In this document: piece after piece, positions 1-9,821 of the stretch
How the letters are laid out: each line of letters begins with the position of its first letter
How positions within the stretch are numbered: the first letter of the stretch is position 1
NCBI GenBank assembly: GCA_025399215.1
Contig: MU621260.1
Coordinates: forward strand, 8,041-37,448
From: Globomyces pollinis-pini
Lineage: Eukaryota; Chytridiomycota; Chytridiomycetes; Rhizophydiales; Globomycetaceae
Reading direction: 5' to 3'
Length of the DNA stretch: 29,408 nt
The notes under the pieces: generated by a model
Seen by the model: the letters and a program-made list of their open reading frames with translations, nothing else
Told to the model about the DNA's origin: nothing
Databases searched by the model: none
Program-made: the position numbers and the translations under genes

Positions 1-194
1 ACATTGGCAGCGACACCGACAAAGTAACGTCGATCAATAGGGTCATTTCCACAAGCACCAATTCCAAAAGGGCCAGCAGGTTCAAAAGGAGGACCATAGT
101 AAGTAGCAGTAGCAGCATATGCACGCTTAGAAAGAGGAGCAGATAAAACAAATGTATTTAACAAAGTAGACAGAACTAATGGCAAGAAATACAT
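1..194 (-). CDS. Expansin-like (double-psi beta-barrel) secreted protein, copy 1, partial
   Basis: The gene starts with an ATG at 194 and runs off the left edge, leaving about 64 codons. The N-terminus is a signal peptide (MYFLPLVLSTLLNTFVLSAP) followed by a Ser-Lys-Arg site that a Kex2-type protease could cut. The mature part starts AYAATATYYGPPFEPAGPFG and contains the GACGN motif of the barwin/expansin family. It is almost identical to the second copy at 1828-2316, with only one residue difference in the shared mature stretch, while the signal peptides differ. A TATA box lies at 247-254. By analogy it would loosen or bind wall polysaccharide outside the cell; no catalytic claim can be made. 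The missing C-terminal half lies outside the window. Confidence 0.85.
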   Translation of the reverse strand, partial: MYFLPLVLSTLLNTFVLSAPLSKRAYAATATYYGPPFEPAGPFGIGACGNDPIDRRYFVGVAAN

Positions 195-246
195 TGATTT
201 TCAGTTCAAATTTAAATATCAAGATCACGATTGAAATTTTTGAGCT

Positions 247-300
247 TATTTATACTTTAAATTCTTTATTTTGAACGCACCAAAAAATAAAATTTAAAAC
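247..300 (-). promoter_or_regulatory. TATA box and upstream A-rich element of expansin-like copy 1
   Basis: On the minus strand TATAAATA (254 to 247) lies 53-60 nt before the ATG. Just upstream is an A-rich AAAATAAAGAAT element that recurs in the same place before expansin copy 2 (TATA at 2350-2357). The duplication therefore kept the core promoter. Confidence 0.6.
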
Positions 301-826
301 GCGACTGCGCCATCCCCAATTAGGAAAATAAAATAAAGAATTTTAAGTTCTACAAAAGTTTGTTGTGTTGCATTTTCCTAATAAAAGTTGGATCAACGAA
401 AGATTTTAATGATCTATTGATTCTAGTTACTGATCTCTTGTCATAATAAAAATTGTAAAATGAGGCAACTTGGAATAGATCCAGAAATGAGTCATACAAG
501 ATACTACAAATGAAATATCTGAAGAGTTTACAATACCAATAGAGAATTTATTCACTTGAATCCGTTTACTATTCTCAAGTGAAAGACTCATACACTTCAA
601 TCGTAAATACCTAAAAGAGACACTTAATTATTCGTTATCCCACAAGATTCAGTCATTATTAATCTTGCTATTAGTTTCCTTTTTTCCTTGTGATTTTGAG
701 ATTGATTCTCCGTTGTTTCACACGAAATTTCACATGTTAGCGGGATATGTCCCAAATAAGACTTGATTATCTCAACTTTGGCCTATTCTTTACAGATAAG
801 ATACGGCAATGGGTCCTACACGTTTG
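301..826. other. Intergenic region between divergent expansin copy 1 and the beta-trefoil-like gene
   Basis: I see no gene. The stretch is AT-rich and holds the upstream regions of the minus-strand expansin copy and the plus-strand gene that starts at 879. The reading frame is open from 747, but the part before 879 lies upstream of, or on, the TATA box. Confidence 0.5.
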
Positions 827-834
827 TATAAAAG
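827..834 (+). promoter_or_regulatory. TATA box (TATAAAAG) that decides the start of the next gene
   Basis: TATAAAAG lies inside the open frame that begins at 747. The other TATA genes here have their ATG 35-60 nt downstream of the box, so the ATG at 879 (52 nt away) fits and the ATG at 747 does not. Confidence 0.6.
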
Positions 835-878
835 CATCAATGTTTTCCTATGGAATGGTGACTCGTCAATTTCTTAAA

Positions 879-1367
879 ATGCCAATATCAAACTTCTCAA
901 TATCATCCTTCATCAAAAGAAAACGTTCCTCTGTATCTCTTCCTAGTAATGTAGTAGCTGAAAATGTGAACTACCTTGATTCAAAAACAGTTGCGATTCG
1001 AACTACTAATGTTACATCTCAAGTTCAACTTCAACCCGATATGACTTTCAAATGTTATTGGGACTACCTCATCATTCACCGAATCAATAGTACTCAAGTT
1101 GCCATTGAAAGTAAAGTATTTCCAAAGATGTTTCTGGCTTTAAACGTTCATACCATGAAAGTTTCATTCATAAAGAAATCAGAAACATTATCATCCGATT
1201 ATACATTCAAGTGGAGTATCCAACCCATTGAAGGCAATGACTTGGTACAACTTAAATCTGATTTAGATACTTACTTGTGTGTTCAATCATACAAGGGAAA
1301 CCAAAGTCAAATATCTCTGTATTCATCGACAACAAATGTGAATGAATACATGATTGAAGTATTGTAA
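879..1367 (+). CDS. Hypothetical protein, possibly beta-trefoil fold
   Basis: The protein has 162 residues from the ATG at 879. The frame is open further up, to an ATG at 747, but a TATA box at 827-834 argues for the later start. I recognise no family for certain. After a basic N-terminus (FIKRKR) the sequence alternates hydrophobic and polar residues like beta strands, with spaced segments such as VAIESKVFPKMFLALN and VQLKSDLDTYLCVQ. These resemble the strand-turn pattern of beta-trefoil proteins (fascin, FGF, ricin B). There is no clear signal peptide from this start. AATAAA follows at 1407-1412. The gene sits between two expansin-like copies on the opposite strand. The fold is inferred by eye; a structure prediction would settle it. 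Confidence 0.5.
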   Translation: MPISNFSISSFIKRKRSSVSLPSNVVAENVNYLDSKTVAIRTTNVTSQVQLQPDMTFKCYWDYLIIHRINSTQVAIESKVFPKMFLALNVHTMKVSFIKKSETLSSDYTFKWSIQPIEGNDLVQLKSDLDTYLCVQSYKGNQSQISLYSSTTNVNEYMIEVL

Positions 1368-1827
1368 ACTTTGAAATATTTATCCAAAGATCCACTTGAT
1401 TGGTCTAATAAACTTTGTATAATACTCCAGATACTTGCTTTACGATTAGTTACTTGCACCACAAATTCATTATTTTTGTAATGTTGGAGTTACCACAAAT
1501 TAATTAATGGAACCAAACAATTAAATAAATAACGTCACACAAACTTTATTTTCATTCTTAAAAAAGTGTTGCAGATCAACACTAAGACATTTTGTAGATC
1601 AATAATGTCAGTGGACCCAGATCAGTGTTTGATAAATATTCTGATAAACAATTCCAATTATATCGTTTGAAATCAGTATATAATCCCGAACTTCAAAAGT
1701 TTACGAATTTCTGACAAACACAAGAAAAAGTTTTACGGAGTGGTAAATGTATATATATTATGTATACGAATTAGTTTAATGTATAATCTATGTGTGTAGG
1801 TCTATATAATAAGTTATTGCTTTACAG
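1368..1827. other. Convergent 3' intergenic region
   Basis: This lies between the 3' ends of the beta-trefoil-like gene and expansin copy 2. AATAAA at 1407-1412 (plus) is a likely poly(A) signal for the former. I see nothing else. Confidence 0.4.
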
Positions 1828-2316
1828 TTAAGCAACAGGTGCTGATCCTGTAACAGATCCGGCTGATCCAATCTTGTTTACAGAGGCAAAGCTATTTTGT
1901 CCAAGGACACCTCGTCCTTGTGGACAAGGAACATACTCCCATTCAATATCAATGTAACCAGCATTTACGGAAGCTTCTTCGCTTCCAGTCAATTCATTCA
2001 TCATTGTGATTGAAATATCTAGTCCGGCTCCTTTACATCCAGGACATTTATCAGCCATAGGACCAATAGTAGTTCGACCATTATGAGTTAATTGGACACA
2101 TTGTCCACATCGAGCACCATCATAGACATTGGCAGCGACACCGACAAAGTAACGTCGATCAATAGGGTCATTTCCACAAGCACCAATTCCAAAAGGGCCA
2201 GCAGGTTCAAAAGGAGGTCCATAGTAGGTAGCAGTAGCGGAATATGCACGTTTAGCAAGAGGAGAAGCAAATGTTAAAGTATTTATTGCAAGAGTAATTA
2301 GAATCCAGGCAATCAT
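1828..2316 (-). CDS. Expansin-like (double-psi beta-barrel) secreted protein, copy 2
   Basis: This is a complete, intronless gene of 162 residues. It has a signal peptide (MIAWILITLAINTLTFASP), then Leu-Ala-Lys-Arg, a likely Kex2 cut. The mature part shows the barwin/expansin-type pattern: ATATYYGPP, GACGN, ARCGQCVQL, then ADKCPGCKGAGLDIS, which holds the family's conserved Asp and Cys residues. The length allows only the barrel domain, so the second (CBM63-like) domain of true expansins is missing; a plant EG45 or fungal RlpA/loosenin-like protein is the closest description. A TATA box lies at 2350-2357, 34-41 nt upstream. It is a tandem duplicate of the gene at 1-194: the first 92 nt of the overlap are identical. 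Confidence 0.85.
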   Translation of the reverse strand: MIAWILITLAINTLTFASPLAKRAYSATATYYGPPFEPAGPFGIGACGNDPIDRRYFVGVAANVYDGARCGQCVQLTHNGRTTIGPMADKCPGCKGAGLDISITMMNELTGSEEASVNAGYIDIEWEYVPCPQGRGVLGQNSFASVNKIGSAGSVTGSAPVA

Positions 2317-2349
2317 TTCAAGTGTAAATGGCGTGTCTGACCGGTGGTC

Positions 2350-2357
2350 TATTTATA
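2350..2357 (-). promoter_or_regulatory. TATA box of expansin-like copy 2
   Basis: TATAAATA on the minus strand, 34-41 nt before the ATG. It is preceded by the same AAAATAAAGAAT element found before copy 1. Confidence 0.6.
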
Positions 2358-2959
2358 CCTTTTGATTCTTTATTTTAGTGATTCATTTATGTCGCAAACT
2401 ATTCGCCATATCTCAAAGGGGAAATAAAATTAAAGATTCCGATGAAAAAGATGGATCGGGATTCCCCGCTTTAAACCCGTTGCCCTTCTAAGTGACTTAA
2501 AACAAATATGAGTTGCACACCAACAGATTGTCTGAACCCCTTTTTGGTGTTGAGCTTAACTTGAAGCATTCTGGTTTTGGGTTTGGTAGTTGTAGTCAAA
2601 TGCAATCGTATTAATAACACCACAATGTTTTTTTTTTTGAGGAGTTGACGTGGATTTTCATCATGATTCATTGCCGTCATATGTGGTAAAACTACATACA
2701 ACTAAATGGTCTTGTTGAGTCTAATCCATATGTGTCTCTCTGACACCCACTTGTCCATAGTTGTCAGCTCTAATCGCGTATTTTTTTTACAATGGTAAAT
2801 AGTTGTACTATCTCTTTCAATACATCTTAAGGCGTTAGCTTCATGTTTGTAATCTACTTAGTTATCATGTTAAAAATCATTTAACATGTTTGTAATCTAC
2901 GTAGTAAAAATGAACACCATATGTTAAAAATCAGTTATTGTGATACATAAGAAAAAACA
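2358..2959. other. Intergenic region upstream of expansin copy 2 / downstream of 5'-nucleotidase
   Basis: I see no convincing gene. A minus-strand frame at 2471-2701 is low in complexity and has no promoter support. An imperfect direct repeat lies at 2842-2935. Confidence 0.4.
2842..2935. repeat. Imperfect tandem direct repeat, two units
   Basis: CATGTTTGTAATCTAC occurs at 2842-2857 and 2885-2900. ATGTTAAAAATCA follows in both units, at 2867-2879 and 2921-2933. The second unit is about 10 nt longer. It is probably a local duplication next to the 3' end of the 5'-nucleotidase gene. Confidence 0.7.
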
Positions 2960-2965
2960 TTTATT
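2960..2965 (-). terminator. AATAAA poly(A) signal overlapping the 5'-nucleotidase stop codon
   Basis: The last sense codon CAA and the TAA stop together form cAATAAA, so the poly(A) signal is inside the end of the reading frame. The same arrangement occurs at 5752-5757. Confidence 0.5.
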
Positions 2966-5028
2966 GCTTAATAGTGATACGACCGTCTTCTTTAGCAGGT
3001 AAGCCTTCACCCTTGGTTCTCTTTAAGCATTGGATAAGGACATCAGCCATAACAGGTCCAGTTAATTTACCCTTGATACCAGGCATGAGCGCATCACCAC
3101 CTCCTGCAACGAAGTCGTTAGTAATCAGAGTATAAGTTTTCTTAGGATCAACTGGAGCTCCGTTGAGTTCAATGGAAACAACTCGACTATTGACTGGCTT
3201 AGTCTTGTCAAGAACAGCTTTGATGTTCTTGGACCATTGTGGGAAACCGACCTTCACGGATGCACCATTGATGATGGTAGTACCTGCCATGGCTTTTTCA
3301 AATTGGTTGATGATTTCTTCACCAGTAAGTTGAACTGGAACAAGAAGGTTACCGAATGGAAGAGTTTGTAAAACATTAGCACTTGAAATGTATTCACTGA
3401 ATCTTGCACGGATACCACCAGCATTAGTAAATGCACCATCAGGTTTTGGATTCCAGGTAGCAGTTTCTTGCATAAAGCAATCGTTCAAAAGATTACCCAT
3501 AACACATTCTTGAGTTCTGCAAGCTTTGCTACTGTCAAAGCCAGGAATGTAAGCAATAACTTCTAATAATTCAGCAAATTGTTTGTTCCAGACTTGAATT
3601 TGGGAATCAATCTCTGGATCTTTCTCGATTTCATTTGCCATGAAGATTGGATCACCACCAACTTTGACGATGTTATCCTTGTCATCAAATTCAATTTCAA
3701 GGTTTCCAAGGTAATCAGCGTAACAACGAGCTTGAACAACAATGGTGTCATCACCTTCCAAGTTCTTAACTCGAGTTGGATATTTTCCAGCAGCAATAAC
3801 TTTAGGATCATTAGATAATAAAGTGTGTGAGTGACCTCCAACAATGAGATCGATACCCTTTGTTCGTTTAGCTAAGTCTTGATCTTCAGCATATCCATTG
3901 TGGGACACTGCAATGATACGATTGATACCCTTAGAACGTAATTCATCAACATACTTTTGAGTAGTGACAGCAGGATCAACCCAAGGAAGAGCCTTTACAT
4001 CAGCATCATTGACAAGAGTGGCCATGTCTTTGGTGATGTATCCAATAACACCCAAATTGTATTTTGGGAACACAATATAAGGCTTAATGTTGGAGGAAAT
4101 TGGAGTGGTTCTGTTACTGGTGTAATCAATGTTAGAAGAAAGAAGAGGGAAGGTAAGGTTCTTGGTGTATTGACCCAAATAGTTGATACCCTTATCGAAA
4201 TCATGGTTACCAACACAGGCAGTATCATATTTCATCTTGTTCATGAAGTATCCAATAGCTTCACCACCATAATAGGTGAAAAGAAGAGTACCAGTGAACA
4301 TATCACCAGCATCTAATAAAATGGTATTTTCATATTCAGAACGTAATTTCTTAATGGTAGTAGAAAGACGAGCGGCACCTCCAACACATTCCTTCTTCTT
4401 TTGGTCAGCTTCGGTACATGGGTTTCCAAGTAAGTTGAATTCATCCAAGTAAGAGTGCATGTCATTAGTGTGAATGAGGTTAATTTTTTTAGGTGCATTC
4501 TAATAATGTTAAAAAATCGCAATCGGATACCTTGTTGAACACAATAGTTTGACCTGGAGAGAGATATGGTCCAGCAGCTCCGAATGTAGCACCAGTAGGA
4601 GTAGAGGTAGCAGCAGAAGCGGAGGTAGTGGTTGAAGCAACAGCAGTTCCAGTAGCTGAAACGGTAGCAGTTCCAGTAGCTGGAATTCCAGCAGTAGTGG
4701 TAGCTTTAGGTTTACCATAACCACCTGGTAATGGCTTCACGTCGTATCCGTGGTTTCCACTGACTGGAGGACCATAATGAGGATACCCATAGTTTCCATT
4801 TGAAGGCGAGGCAACACCAGAGCTACCGGACGTACCAGCAGAACCAGAAGCACCAGTGGAACCGGAAGAGCCAGATGCTCCTGCTCCAGCTCCAGCAGCA
4901 CCAGAAGTACCAGCATTAGTTGAAGAACCACTAGTAACTGGAGATGACCCGGTGTAAGAAGGAACAACAACACATTTGTCAGTTGGTGCAGCAATAGCTA
5001 ACGATAAAATTGCTAATGAAAACAACAT
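2961..5028 (-). CDS. Secreted 5'-nucleotidase (UshA/CD73 type metallophosphoesterase)
   Basis: The protein has 678 residues in two exons (5028-4531 and 4499-2961) around a 31-nt intron. Splicing joins ...FNK to NAPKKINLIHTND and so rebuilds the metal-binding HTNDMH motif, residues 176-181. Further motifs are AGDMFTG (about 230), GNHDFD (263-268) and VGGHSHT of the metallophosphatase domain. The C-terminal nucleotide-binding domain shows TNAGGIRARF, LPFGNLLV and TNDFVAGGGDA. Exon 1 encodes a signal peptide (MLFSLAILSLAIAA) and about 130 residues very rich in Gly, Ser, Ala, Thr and Pro, a mucin-like linker that is unusual at this position. The enzyme should strip phosphate from extracellular nucleotides. 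A TATA-like box is at 5073-5080. No GPI signal is seen at the C-terminus. Confidence 0.92.
4500..4530 (-). other. 31-nt intron of the 5'-nucleotidase gene
   Basis: The donor is GTATCC at 4530 and the acceptor TTATTAG ends at 4500. A TTTAAC branch-like site lies 8 nt before the AG. The intron is required to restore the HTND motif. Confidence 0.85.
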
Positions 5029-5752
5029 TTTAATCTATGTTTAAAATTACAATTTGCCATCATTCCGTCCGCTATAAATACGATTCCAGTATCATCCGTC
5101 GAAACCTCGCATGTGATTTGAAAAACGTGGGACAGGTAACCAAAACGACAGGGTCCATCACACAAGATTTATGAAGCAATAACACTTCGAGTTATCCATA
5201 AATTATATTAAATTTTTCCTCAGTCTCTGGATATCGAATTATAATATCAACCAACATAAAGAAATCAAAAAACCCATTCGGATGAATTAGGAACTATGAT
5301 GTGAAACGTTTTCATAAACCCCGAATCAATAATCAAGAAATATAAAACGTGGAAGGACCAATGGGATCGAATCATTGTCAGGCAAATCTCCATTTAATCA
5401 ACTCACAGTGTCCATTGAACTCTGTACTATACAGACTTATTTTCTCTAAAATTGCTTTCAGTTTAATCCTTTGAAACAAACCCGTCAGATGAAAAAAGCC
5501 TCGATCGGTACTAAAATGTGATAAGAAAAAAAAAAGAAAAGAGAAAATTCCCTAAATAGGATACTGAAAGAAGAAAAGCAATTGTCTGTTGATATTGAAA
5601 TATGAATGTCATCATAGTTTGAATCAGTACGGAGTTAAAGGATCGTGTGGTTAGGTGGTGGCTTTGGAACTTATCGGTGGGTTTTGGAGTACAAAGCTCA
5701 CACGTTGTAATATATCTAATTGAAAAGGGAACTGACTGGCAGTATGGAGATT
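5029..5752. other. Intergenic region: 5'-nucleotidase promoter and TPR-gene 3' flank
   Basis: TATTTATA on the minus strand (5080-5073) is the likely TATA box of the 5'-nucleotidase gene, 45-52 nt before its ATG. An A-rich tract lies around 5521-5545. A plus-strand TATAAAAC at 5341 has no credible reading frame after it. I see nothing else. Confidence 0.45.
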
Positions 5753-5757
5753 TTATT
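5752..5757 (-). terminator. AATAAA poly(A) signal overlapping the TPR-gene stop codon
   Basis: When the last 29-nt intron is spliced, the frame ends AGA AAA TAA and the stop lies inside AATAAA, as in the 5'-nucleotidase gene. This supports the spliced C-terminus. Confidence 0.45.
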
Positions 5758-8700
5758 TTCTAAACTGTTTTAATCTGTCCAAGTGCCTTTGTTTCCGACT
5801 CTAATCATTTTAGTCAAATTATAAATTACCTGAAGTAGATGGGGTGAGTTTTTTATATCTTCTGGCCATTCAATTTCAATGGGCGGGCTTTCTTTTACAG
5901 TTTTCTTTATAGTCGGTGATTTAGCCCTCACAGGAGAGGAATAGTCGACTTGTAAATCCACATCAAGTGATCCATCAGTATCACCATTAGACGAAGCAAA
6001 TGATGCGTCCATGGACACACTTTCTTCTGGGGCTGGTGGTGGAGTCAGACCGTTTGTAACAACCTAGATATAAATAACAGACCTTAATTACGTTTGATTT
6101 AAATACATCTGTAACTGGAATTCGACTTCCATTTGATGGCAACACAATACGCCTTGCGTCTAGTGATGTGCTTTTCTGAAATGGGCTAGAATAGAGCATT
6201 GTGTTAAATTTTGAGATTGGTGTTTTAGGAAATGCGCCAGGTATATTGGATGTCATCATTTGAGGTGTGTTTCCATGAGGAGTGTCCTTCAGTTGTGGAT
6301 AAAGAAGGTTCTGTGGGGTCTGTGGAAAAGCACCTGGTAAATTATCAGTTTTTGCAATAGGTGTTCCAGGAGCGGGTGGTTCAGCTTCGCTTCTTTGACC
6401 CACTTCGACTCCAATTGGGATTTTAAGTAGTTTGCTAACAATCTCCTGCTCTTTTGCCCAATTGTCTTCATTAAACAACGACTTTTGTTGATTTTTAACA
6501 CTTTCATCATCAACTGTTGGATACAATGGTGTAGACTTCGTGTATGAATTGACTAATTCAACCACATTCTCAATATCATTATGAATATCTGGTAACCTAT
6601 GATATTAAACCGAACTGAATTCATTACGATGTTTTGTAGAAAGTTTCCCCAAACAACACTGAGGTTCTTTTATGCTGTTGATGATTCGATTTAAAAAGTT
6701 GCATGTAATAATCAATCTCACGTTTATGTTGAAAATCAATGTTTCCCAGTTCAGTGAAGGCAATGGCCAGCATTCCATAGATTTTCGCTGGTAATTGATT
6801 TGCCATATTACCACGAATCTCTTTCAACGACTGCGCAATTTGAGTCTTACTAGTGGTATCTTTAATATTTGTATTTCCCTAACGTAAGTCATTACAATTC
6901 ATACATTCTTGTAATAATTTCTAATCATTGCATTCCAAAATTCAATAGCGGTTAGCGAAGGTTTCCATGATAATGATCGAGTCATTAAAAAGTAAATTTC
7001 CGATTCAAGATCAGTAGTCTTTAAACTCTCCAAACAAATTTGTCTTTCAATAAGCAATAAATAAATAAATGCTTCCAAATCCATTATGGTAGGTGTCACG
7101 TTGACATTTAATTTTTTGGATGAATTGTACAATGTACTTGTGTGTGTATCCAACGTTGGAAATATATTTTTGAGCCATTGTCCCAACTTTCCATCTTTAG
7201 AATACCACGTAGCAAATCTTAATACACTATCTTTTTAGTGCTATAGCAGAATCACCTTTCCAAATTCTCTGGATTGGTTTGAAAAATTTCAATATTTGTG
7301 ATTGACGAAACGTATGTAAGGAGACTATTCAATTTTTCATCTTCTGAGTGTGCAAAGCTTTTCGAATCCCATGAAGGAAGTTTTAAGAATGTATCAGTTG
7401 AATCAAGTACTCGATAGGGAAGATCGGTGCTTGTGAAACCACTTAGCCAAGTTTGTTCGCAGCTTACCATGAGCAATTTCGCAGTCAAAATCGCATGCGC
7501 TTGGATGATTAATGCTGATGATTTTAACTGTGTGACCAATTCGTGATAGTCTGCCTTTGTTGAATGGATGGTATTTCGTGGATTGACTTTAGTAGGCGTA
7601 CGAGCTTTAAACGGTGATCTAACCGAAATCTGTTTCTTTTGCGGAGTCGCTCTCATTGCCACCTTTTTTGGTGAGTCATTTCCGTGTGTATTTCCAAAGC
7701 GGTTTGGGTTTGGATTATCTATTGCGATCAAAAGAAGAAAAGCATACATTCGATAAATAAATCCAAAGAAGCAACTACTTTTTGTAATATATGCTTATCA
7801 AAAAACGACTTCACTGGATTAATAAGCATGTTAAGATTCTTTAGAGCGCTGTAAAATTCATATCGAGAAGTCATCTCCTATTTCGTAAAGCAAATAAACG
7901 TTTAAAACTTTACTTGTCGATATACAGTCCAATCAATTAAGGCGGGAATATCATTGATAATGTTAGGTTCAGTGATTTTGAATATCTTGTCCGAATCAAG
8001 TACTGTTAATTGAAAATCTTCCAATGTTTTTGCATTGAAACTAATCATCAAGTTAAGAACGAAAAAAATACGGATTTTGTTGAATTGATAGGTAGGTGTT
8101 TTCAGCAGCCAGATAGATCCCAAACATCATCACCTCAACCTTTGCAGCAGATGTGATAGAATCAGATTGAGATATATTTGAATAATACAATTCAATTTGC
8201 GTTTTGGCCATTTGTAACCATTCTGAGTGAAGTGCGAAATATTTGTAAAACTTTTCAATATAAATCATCACATTTTTTTGACAAGCACCTTGAAATTTAA
8301 GGAATTCAATGTGAAGAGAGACATGGTTGATATTTTCCAGAGTGGAACAAATTGGGTTGAACTCATCAAATAAAAGGTTCAAATTAGTTGAATCTAAGTC
8401 TTAAATCGACATTAATTAAGATGCATACCTTTTGTTAATAACGCATTCATCAATCGAGCAATTATTTTGCATGATTGCACACTGTAAGTTGGACATTTCA
8501 AAATGAGTTTTTCTCTAAATCTGGTTAAATATTTGATGGTACTGTTTTAAGAGTAATAAGACCTTCTTTGCTAACGCAGTTTCGGGATATTTTTCAACTT
8601 TAAATTCCACAGGTATAATAGTTGGTGATTTCTCTAAACATGTACATAGTAGGTCAGCATGACGTGTAATTAGTTCAGAAGTAGATCCAGTGGAATCAAC

Positions 8701-9066
8701 CAGCCTTTTAAGTAGTTAATTAGATGAGTAAATGTATACTCCTGAATAAGAAAGATCGCTTGGTGTATCTTGGTATGTTCAAAGATATCGATCAATAGCA
8801 TTGTGGCCTAATCATAAATTGTCAATCTTTCAAACTCTGTAATTATTTGGCACAACTTTCAGGTATTTCATAATATAGATTTCTGCATTATCATAGTCCC
8901 GATTATTAAGACACCGTAGTCCATGAGTTAACAATTGTCCAGGTACCTTATAATTAAACAATCAATATATTACAATGGGTGATACATCTGATTTTATAGG
9001 ATATTGGGTGATTCTAGTGTCGGATACAGATGGCCTGGGAGATAGGAGATGCTCCAGCATTGTCAT
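5753..9066 (-). CDS. TPR-like alpha-helical protein with SP/TP-rich C-terminal tail, function unknown
   Basis: I do not recognise this gene. Removing 13 introns (39, 28, 35, 28, 29, 31, 36, 29, 38, 26, 31, 28 and 29 nt) leaves one frame of 968 residues, an exact multiple of three. The N-terminus looks like tetratricopeptide helices (GLRCLNNRDYDNAEIYIMKY, then a second helix pair LLIDIFEHTKIHQAIFLIQE). The middle stays helical. Near the middle and in the last 200 residues there are many CDK-type sites (SPKK, SPFK, TPTK, TPQKK), and a motif occurs twice: NLPGAFPQTP and NIPGAFPKTP. The tail ends with a basic segment (SRKQRHLDRLKQFRK) if the last intron is removed; unspliced, it ends WTD. A scaffold under cell-cycle kinase control is a guess. 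The ATG at 9066 is the first in the exon. Confidence 0.65.
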
Positions 9067-9238
9067 GATAAAAAAAATAGAAATGTAATGGAATTGAATT
9101 TCAAAGGTAACTTCCTAACAACTCATTGAATAAGATCTAATCGAAAATGTTCAGTCACTTTGGGAAAATCTACACTCATTCAATCAGAAACATTCCACTC
9201 AATAACCATGATCCTCGATTATATCATAAATGATGGAC

Positions 9239-9244
9239 TTTATT
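9239..9244 (-). terminator. AATAAA poly(A) signal of eL32
   Basis: AATAAA begins 10 nt after the eL32 stop codon. Confidence 0.55.
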
Positions 9245-9253
9245 TGAACACAA

Positions 9254-9821
9254 TTATTCGTTTTCAGCAGTGCGAAGACGAGCACCACCGTTGATAACTT
9301 TGATATCAAGTTGACGAGCACGTTCAACAATAGCGATACGGTTCTTTGATGAAACGTTCTTGGCGATTTCAGCAGAGTAGACTCTGTTAAGCATCAATAG
9401 CATTTCTAATTCAGAAACGTTCTTGATGAGGAATTTCTTGAAACCGTCTGGGCAGACATGACGAGTCTTAGAGTTGGAACCGTAACCAATTTTTGGCATG
9501 GCGATTTGTCCCTTAAATCGACGACGGACTCTGTTATCAATACCTTTTGGTTTTCTCCAGTTAGCCTAATTTAAAATAAGAAAATAGAATAATTGTACAT
9601 CGAGCTTGGCATATCTGTCAGATTGGTGACGAGTGAACTTTTTGGTTCTCTTCTTGATGATATCAATCTTCTTGAGTGGAGCTGGCCTAAAACATGAATT
9701 AGAAAAGTCCACAGTTAGAAACACAGTGTAAAAAGATATAATTAAAATCCAGACGATTAAAAGGTGAATATAGTTGATGGATGGATGGATTGATACTTTG
9801 TGTGTCGTGGTCAACTTACAT
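9254..9821 (-). CDS. RPL32: 60S ribosomal protein eL32, start codon split by an intron
   Basis: Three pieces join to 133 residues: 9821-9820 (the bases AT), 9686-9599 and 9565-9254. The donor GTAAGT at 9819 follows AT and the next exon begins with G, so the ATG exists only after splicing. The protein then reads [20 protein letters not shown], the expected N-terminus. It continues with [40 protein letters not shown] and the C-terminal helix region ([20 protein letters not shown]). Length and order match the family. The first intron is 133 nt, long for this genome, and contains an ATGG microsatellite; the second is 33 nt. No in-frame upstream ATG gives an alternative start. It is a structural protein of the large ribosomal subunit. 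Confidence 0.92.
9687..9819 (-). other. 133-nt intron inside the eL32 start codon
   Basis: The donor is GTAAGT at 9819 and the acceptor TTTTAG ends at 9687, with TTCTAAT as a branch-like site. It contains a short ATGG repeat near 9778-9793. No internal AG|GT junction is present, so it is not a concatemer of the kind seen elsewhere. Confidence 0.75.

Noticed and set aside
747..878. An N-terminal extension of the trefoil-like protein from the ATG at 747
   Set aside because: A TATA box lies within it, so it is probably upstream of the transcript start.
2471..2701. A 76-codon minus-strand frame
   Set aside because: Low complexity, no promoter signal and no recognisable motif.
5341..5475. A TATA box (5341) with a 37-codon frame from the ATG at 5361
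   Set aside because: The ATG is only 20 nt from the box, too close to be in the transcript.
8526..8547. A 22-nt intron in the TPR gene
   Set aside because: The acceptor six bases further on gives a 28-nt intron with the branch-like TTTAACC at the usual distance; both keep the frame, and I used 28 nt.
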